A stretch of 64,000 nucleotides of DNA from Candidatus Enterococcus stercoripullorum (lineage in GTDB: Bacteria > Bacillota > Bacilli > Lactobacillales > Enterococcaceae), in NCBI GenBank assembly GCA_019120335.1, contig DWVH01000007.1, positions 1-64,000 on the forward strand, given 5' to 3'. This document shows positions 60,893 to 64,000 of the stretch, piece after piece. A program made the translations under genes and the position numbers. Numbering within the stretch: position 1 is the first letter of the stretch; each line of letters begins with the position of its first letter. The notes beneath the pieces are model-generated. The model was not told the DNA's origin and ran no database searches. It saw nothing but the letters and a program-made list of their open reading frames with translations.

Positions 60893-62170
60893 TTAAGCTT
60901 TTTCTTTTAATCCATGAAAGAGTAGATTTAAAATAATTGCGGTAATACTACTCATCACAATCCCATTTCCGGTAAACATTTGTACGGTTTGTGGTAAATG
61001 TTGGAATAAGGTTGGTAAGCTATTAAACCCTAGACCTAAACCAATAGATAAAGCCACGATTAATAAATTCTTATCATCTTCAAAATTCACTTTAGACAAC
61101 ATACGCATCCCTTGCACAGCCACCATACCGAACATGACTAACATCCCACCACCTAATACAGGTTCTGGAATGATTTGGGCCACAGCACCAACTTTCGGGA
61201 ATAAACCTAAAATAATTAAGAAGAAAGCCGAGAAGTAAATCGGACGTGTGGATTTAATTCCTGACAATTGTACTAACCCAACATTTTGTGAAAATCCAGT
61301 ATATGGGAAAGTATTAAAGATGCCACCTAAGATTACAGCTAAACCTTCCGCACGATACCCACGTTTTAAATCTTCTTCACCAATATTTTTTCCAGTAATA
61401 TCTCCAAGCGCGAAATAAACACCTGTTGATTCAACCATACTAATCGTTGAAATAATAATCATCAAAAGAATAGACCATACATCAAATTTTGGCATACCAA
61501 AGTAAAATGGTTGCGGAACATGGAAAATCGGTGCATGACCAATGGCTGAAAAACTCACATTGCCCATCAAACAAGCTAAAATAGTCCCACCAACTAAACC
61601 AATTAAAACAGAAATCGAACGTAAAAATCCTTTCGCAAAGGCTTGTACACCTAAAATTAAAAGAATCGTCACGGCTGCTTGAATTAAACTTGCTGGATCA
61701 CCAAAAGTTTTGGCACTTGCATCGCCGCCACCCATCTTAGTAATCGCCACTGGAATCAAGGTTAAGCCAATGACCGTAATGACAGTTCCCGTAACAATTG
61801 GCGGGAACAATACTTTCACTTTTGAGAATAAACCGGCAATTAATACAACATAAATCCCTGCGGCAATAATTGAACCATAAATGGCCCCAACACCATTTTT
61901 AGAACCAATAATGATTAATGGTGAAACGGCTTGAATCGCACATCCTAAAACTACCGGCAAACCAATCCCAAAAAACTTAGTCACCGTTAATTGTAATAAA
62001 GTTGCGACCCCACACATAAAAATATCAATCGAGATTAAATATGTCATTTGTGCTTCATCAAATCCTAAGCCCATCCCGATTAATAAAGGTACTGCGACGG
62101 CACCCGCATACATCGCAAGTAAATGTTGTAACCCTAAAATTGCTGCTTTTCCATTTTGCACTTGATTCAT
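60893..62170 (-). CDS. pbuX: Xanthine permease (NCS2 family)
   Basis: Proton-coupled purine uptake across the membrane. 425 residues, about 12-14 hydrophobic segments, with the NCS2 patterns GLQHLLAMYAGAVAVPLLIG, the SVMVESTG-like substrate site (TISMVESTGVYFALGDITG) and FNTFPYTGFSQNVGLVQLSG. I use the ATG at 62170, four bases after the xpt stop (GGAG lies 12 bases upstream, within the xpt end). Co-transcribed with xpt under the guanine riboswitch; xanthine is the likely substrate. Confidence 0.93.
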   Translation of the reverse strand: MNQVQNGKAAILGLQHLLAMYAGAVAVPLLIGMGLGFDEAQMTYLISIDIFMCGVATLLQLTVTKFFGIGLPVVLGCAIQAVSPLIIIGSKNGVGAIYGSIIAAGIYVVLIAGLFSKVKVLFPPIVTGTVITVIGLTLIPVAITKMGGGDASAKTFGDPASLIQAAVTILLILGVQAFAKGFLRSISVLIGLVGGTILACLMGNVSFSAIGHAPIFHVPQPFYFGMPKFDVWSILLMIIISTISMVESTGVYFALGDITGKNIGEEDLKRGYRAEGLAVILGGIFNTFPYTGFSQNVGLVQLSGIKSTRPIYFSAFFLIILGLFPKVGAVAQIIPEPVLGGGMLVMFGMVAVQGMRMLSKVNFEDDKNLLIVALSIGLGLGFNSLPTLFQHLPQTVQMFTGNGIVMSSITAIILNLLFHGLKEKA

Positions 62171-62174
62171 TTGT

Positions 62175-62756
62175 CTAAGCGTCTCCTTCAATAAATGTAA
62201 TTTTGCCGTTTTCAAGCGAAGAAATACGAGCAAGGGAAACGACTTTAACCCCTGTCTCTTCTAATAATTTGCGTCCAGGTTGGAAAGATTTTTCGATTAA
62301 TATTCCAATTCCTTCAACACTCGCATCGGCTTGGCGACATAATTCAATCAGTCCTTTTGCCGCTTGACCATTTGCAAGAAAATCATCAATAATTAATACT
62401 TTATCTTCTTTTGATAAGAATTTACGAGAAATCGAAACCGTACTAGTCACTTGTTTAGTAAATGAATAAACTTCTGTCGTTAGCAATTCTTCATTCATTG
62501 TTAAACTTTTTGACTTGCGTGCATAAATCATTGGAACACCAAATTTTTGGGCAGTATACACCGCTGGTACAATCCCTGAAGCTTCAATCGTAACTACCTT
62601 GGTAATCCCCGCTTCTTTAAACGCTTGATAAAAACTTTCGGCAATCTCTTCCATTAAAACAGGATCAACTTGGTGTGTGATAAAAGCATCCACTTTCAAG
62701 ACATCTCCATTTAAAATATTGCCATCTTTTTGAATACGATCAACTAATGCTTGCAT
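62175..62756 (-). CDS. xpt: Xanthine phosphoribosyltransferase
   Basis: Salvages xanthine to XMP with PRPP. 193 residues from the ATG at 62756 ([12 protein letters not shown]); GGAG is seven bases upstream, so the TTG two codons earlier is not used. [17 protein letters not shown] and the PRPP loop [17 protein letters not shown] are the family motifs. First gene of xpt-pbuX. Confidence 0.96.
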   Translation of the reverse strand: MQALVDRIQKDGNILNGDVLKVDAFITHQVDPVLMEEIAESFYQAFKEAGITKVVTIEASGIVPAVYTAQKFGVPMIYARKSKSLTMNEELLTTEVYSFTKQVTSTVSISRKFLSKEDKVLIIDDFLANGQAAKGLIELCRQADASVEGIGILIEKSFQPGRKLLEETGVKVVSLARISSLENGKITFIEGDA

Positions 62757-62802
62757 GTTCAAACTCCTTTATCTTTTCATCCTCCATTCAACGCATTGAG
62801 AA

Positions 62803-62854
62803 ATAAAAAATAAAACAGCACCCTTTTACCTAAAAGCAAAAAAGCGCTGTTTTA
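62803..62854 (-). terminator. Riboswitch-controlled terminator in the xpt leader
   Basis: TAAAACAGC (62811-62819) pairs with GCTGTTTTA (62846-62854), followed on the minus strand by ATTTTTTATTT. It lies directly after the aptamer and before the xpt ribosome-binding site. Confidence 0.88.
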
Positions 62855-62871
62855 TCAACAAACGTTTATTT

Positions 62872-62936
62872 GCTTATAGTCCAATATTTACGGCATTGGG
62901 TAGAAACTGTTGTCCTTATTACAACTTTATATAAGC
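62872..62936 (-). promoter_or_regulatory. Purine riboswitch, guanine class
   Basis: On the minus strand the P1 arms GCTTATA/TATAAGC close a three-way junction. P2 GTTGT/ACAAC carries its loop, J2-3 reads GTTTCTAC, P3 is CCAAT/ATTGG with loop GCCGTAA, and J3-1 reads GACTAT. The C in GACTAT at the ligand-pairing position (Bacillus C74) indicates guanine or hypoxanthine rather than adenine. With the downstream terminator it should switch xpt-pbuX off when guanine is plentiful. Confidence 0.92.
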
Positions 62937-62962
62937 GTTAAATTATGAAAAACTTGTACCTC

Positions 62963-62991
62963 ATTATGAACTATTTTCATGAAATATTCAA
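62963..62991 (-). promoter_or_regulatory. xpt-pbuX promoter
   Basis: On the minus strand TTGAAT (62986-62991) and CATAAT (62963-62968) with a 17-base spacer; start near 62956, just before the aptamer. Confidence 0.65.
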
Positions 62992-63046
62992 TCAATTTGC
63001 ATGAATTTCTTTAAAAATGATAAAATTCTAATCAACCAATCTCATA

Positions 63047-63059
63047 AATGTTCGTGTTT
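63047..63059 (-). promoter_or_regulatory. PurBox-like site upstream of xpt
   Basis: AAACACGAACATT on the minus strand (11 of 13) shares the AAACACGAACA core with the purC box. Its centre is 90 nt from the -10, 21 nt further than at purE and purC. Confidence 0.45.
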
Positions 63060-63096
63060 CCAAAAAAAGCCTCCCTGATAAATTCAGAAAGACTTT
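63060..63096 (-). terminator. Terminator after the glucosaminidase gene
   Basis: A 13-bp stem with G-U pairs (63066-63078 with 63084-63096), followed on the minus strand by seven T. Confidence 0.85.
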
Positions 63097-63100
63097 AACA

Positions 63101-63715
63101 TTATTGGTCATATTGTTGCAAATTGTGGGCCTCGATAACCTGAATAATTTTTTCCGCATAAGTTGGGTCAGTCGCATAACCTGCCTGTTGTAAGGCATAG
63201 GCTGCTGTTTTATAGTCTTGTGCTTGTAACACGGGCTGGTATTTATTCTTGTCCCAATCGACGCCATTGACAAAAAGTAGCGCATGGTCATCCATTGAAG
63301 CTTCATCGGATTCATATACTTTAAAATCTCCTTGAATCGTAACCCACTGCTCATTGAAGTACTCTTTGGTAGATAAAGTCACCTTGTTTTGATCACCAAA
63401 AGCTTTAATCCCGAATAAATTATGATACTTACTCGCAAGTTCACTTTTACCCCAGTTTGATTCTAAAATAGCCTGTCCTAAAGTAATACTTGGCAAGACA
63501 CCATATTGTTTTTGTAATTCTTTAGCATGCGGGGCTAGACGGTCAATGAATGCCTGTCTAGCCACCTCAGGATCTTCGGGTTGTGCTTGCGTTTCTGGCG
63601 TCGGTGTCGTTAATTGAGATAAGGCAAACGTAAAGGTTAAAAAAATGATAATACAGGCCAACAAAATGACAGGCACCATATTTTGTTTTCTCTTTTTTAG
63701 CTTTTTCTTCTTCAT
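63101..63715 (-). CDS. Membrane-anchored endo-beta-N-acetylglucosaminidase (GH73)
   Basis: Peptidoglycan hydrolase of the FlgJ/LytG type. 204 residues: a very basic N-terminus (KKKKLKKRKQ), one signal anchor (about 14-34), a Pro/Glu-rich linker, and a GH73 domain (about 50-200) with the proposed catalytic Glu in QAILESNWG followed by HNLFGIKA and YATDPTYAEKI. There are no LysM or SH3 repeats, so it is likely a short membrane-tethered enzyme acting on nascent wall. I start at 63715 (GGGGG upstream); 63751 is an alternative. Confidence 0.9.
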   Translation of the reverse strand: MKKKKLKKRKQNMVPVILLACIIIFLTFTFALSQLTTPTPETQAQPEDPEVARQAFIDRLAPHAKELQKQYGVLPSITLGQAILESNWGKSELASKYHNLFGIKAFGDQNKVTLSTKEYFNEQWVTIQGDFKVYESDEASMDDHALLFVNGVDWDKNKYQPVLQAQDYKTAAYALQQAGYATDPTYAEKIIQVIEAHNLQQYDQ

Positions 63716-63725
63716 CTGACCCCCA

Positions 63726-64000
63726 TTAATTTTCTTCGATTTGCTCATCAAACCAGTCCAATAATTTTATTTGATCACTTGCCAATTGCTTTTGTAAACG
63801 TGCAGGAACTCTGAAGGTTAAAATATCATCATAGCCCCATTCTTGATAATCTAAACGAACCGCAATTAGTAAAGCCTGAGTTTCTTGATTTTGGTTGCTT
63901 TCTTCAACGATTTCAACTTTTGCTAATTGGTGATTCATCCATTTACTAGCAATTAAATATTTCATTTTACGATATTCTTTTACGGCGATTCCACGTTTTT
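63726..64000 (-). CDS. Unrecognised protein, possibly truncated by the window edge
   Basis: From the ATG at 63965 this encodes 79 residues (KYLIASKWMNHQLAKVEIVEE ... ILTFRVPARLQKQLASDQIKLLDWFDEQIEEN), mixed alpha/beta and acidic, with no motif I recognise. The frame stays open to the right edge (about 11 further codons, GIAVKEYRKM) and no good ribosome-binding site precedes the ATG, so the real start may be outside the window. It ends 10 nt before the glucosaminidase ATG and is probably in the same transcript. Confidence 0.55.
   Translation of the reverse strand, partial: KRGIAVKEYRKMKYLIASKWMNHQLAKVEIVEESNQNQETQALLIAVRLDYQEWGYDDILTFRVPARLQKQLASDQIKLLDWFDEQIEEN

Overview
The window is chromosomal DNA from a low-GC Gram-positive bacterium of the order Lactobacillales, most likely Enterococcaceae. 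The evidence is the CIRCE/CtsR heat-shock signals, the Gram-positive replication-restart pair dnaB-dnaI, a pyruvate dehydrogenase E2 with two lipoyl domains, an oleate hydratase, DUF1149 and UPF0223 proteins, and gene order that still follows the Bacillus ylaG-ylaN-ftsW-pycA-ylbC/F/G/H/I/L block. I cannot name the species. Almost every gene is on the minus strand; the one clear exception is the tail of a serine dehydratase gene at the left edge. I see no tRNA, rRNA, CRISPR array, intact insertion sequence or prophage.

Layout, left to right (transcription runs right to left). 1-700: 3' end of sdaAA, an inverted-repeat segment, and a decayed argJ/argB fusion left by a deletion inside an arginine-biosynthesis operon. 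740-6950: clpB with CIRCE and CtsR sites, asparaginase, pepT, a Nif3-family gene. 6950-10450: a replication and regulation operon (nrdR, dnaB, dnaI, trmK). 10560-15400: polA, mutM, coaE, nitroreductase. 15480-19620: a broken marR, oleate hydratase with a tetR next to it, and a D,D-carboxypeptidase. 19970-30180: BI-1 protein, hotdog protein, murC, sprT, tex, VOC protein, DUF1149, ylbL, coaD, rsmD, ylbG, ylbF and a CAP-like protein. 30200-39430: pyc, ftsW, ylaN, an M42 peptidase, typA, an IMPase and a UPF0223 gene. 39520-45230: a small membrane protein and pdhABCD. 45660-62760: a purine block made of guaC, an aldo/keto reductase, purCSQLFMNHD, purEKB and xpt-pbuX. 63100-64000: a membrane-anchored glucosaminidase and an unrecognised gene cut by the right edge.

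The most coherent biology is purine control. The purE, purC, guaC and xpt transcripts all have PurBox-like sequences upstream. The guaC box is a perfect match to the consensus. For purE and purC the central G of the box lies exactly 69 nt from the 3' end of the predicted -10 hexamer (70 nt for guaC), which puts it about 76 nt upstream of the predicted start, the geometry known for the activator-type PurR of Lactococcus. xpt-pbuX additionally carries a guanine-class riboswitch and terminator. Together these pair de novo synthesis, GMP recycling and xanthine/guanine salvage.

I found no undescribed multi-gene system. This is mostly core genome; the items worth a second look are regulatory layouts, gene remnants and a few residue-level oddities.
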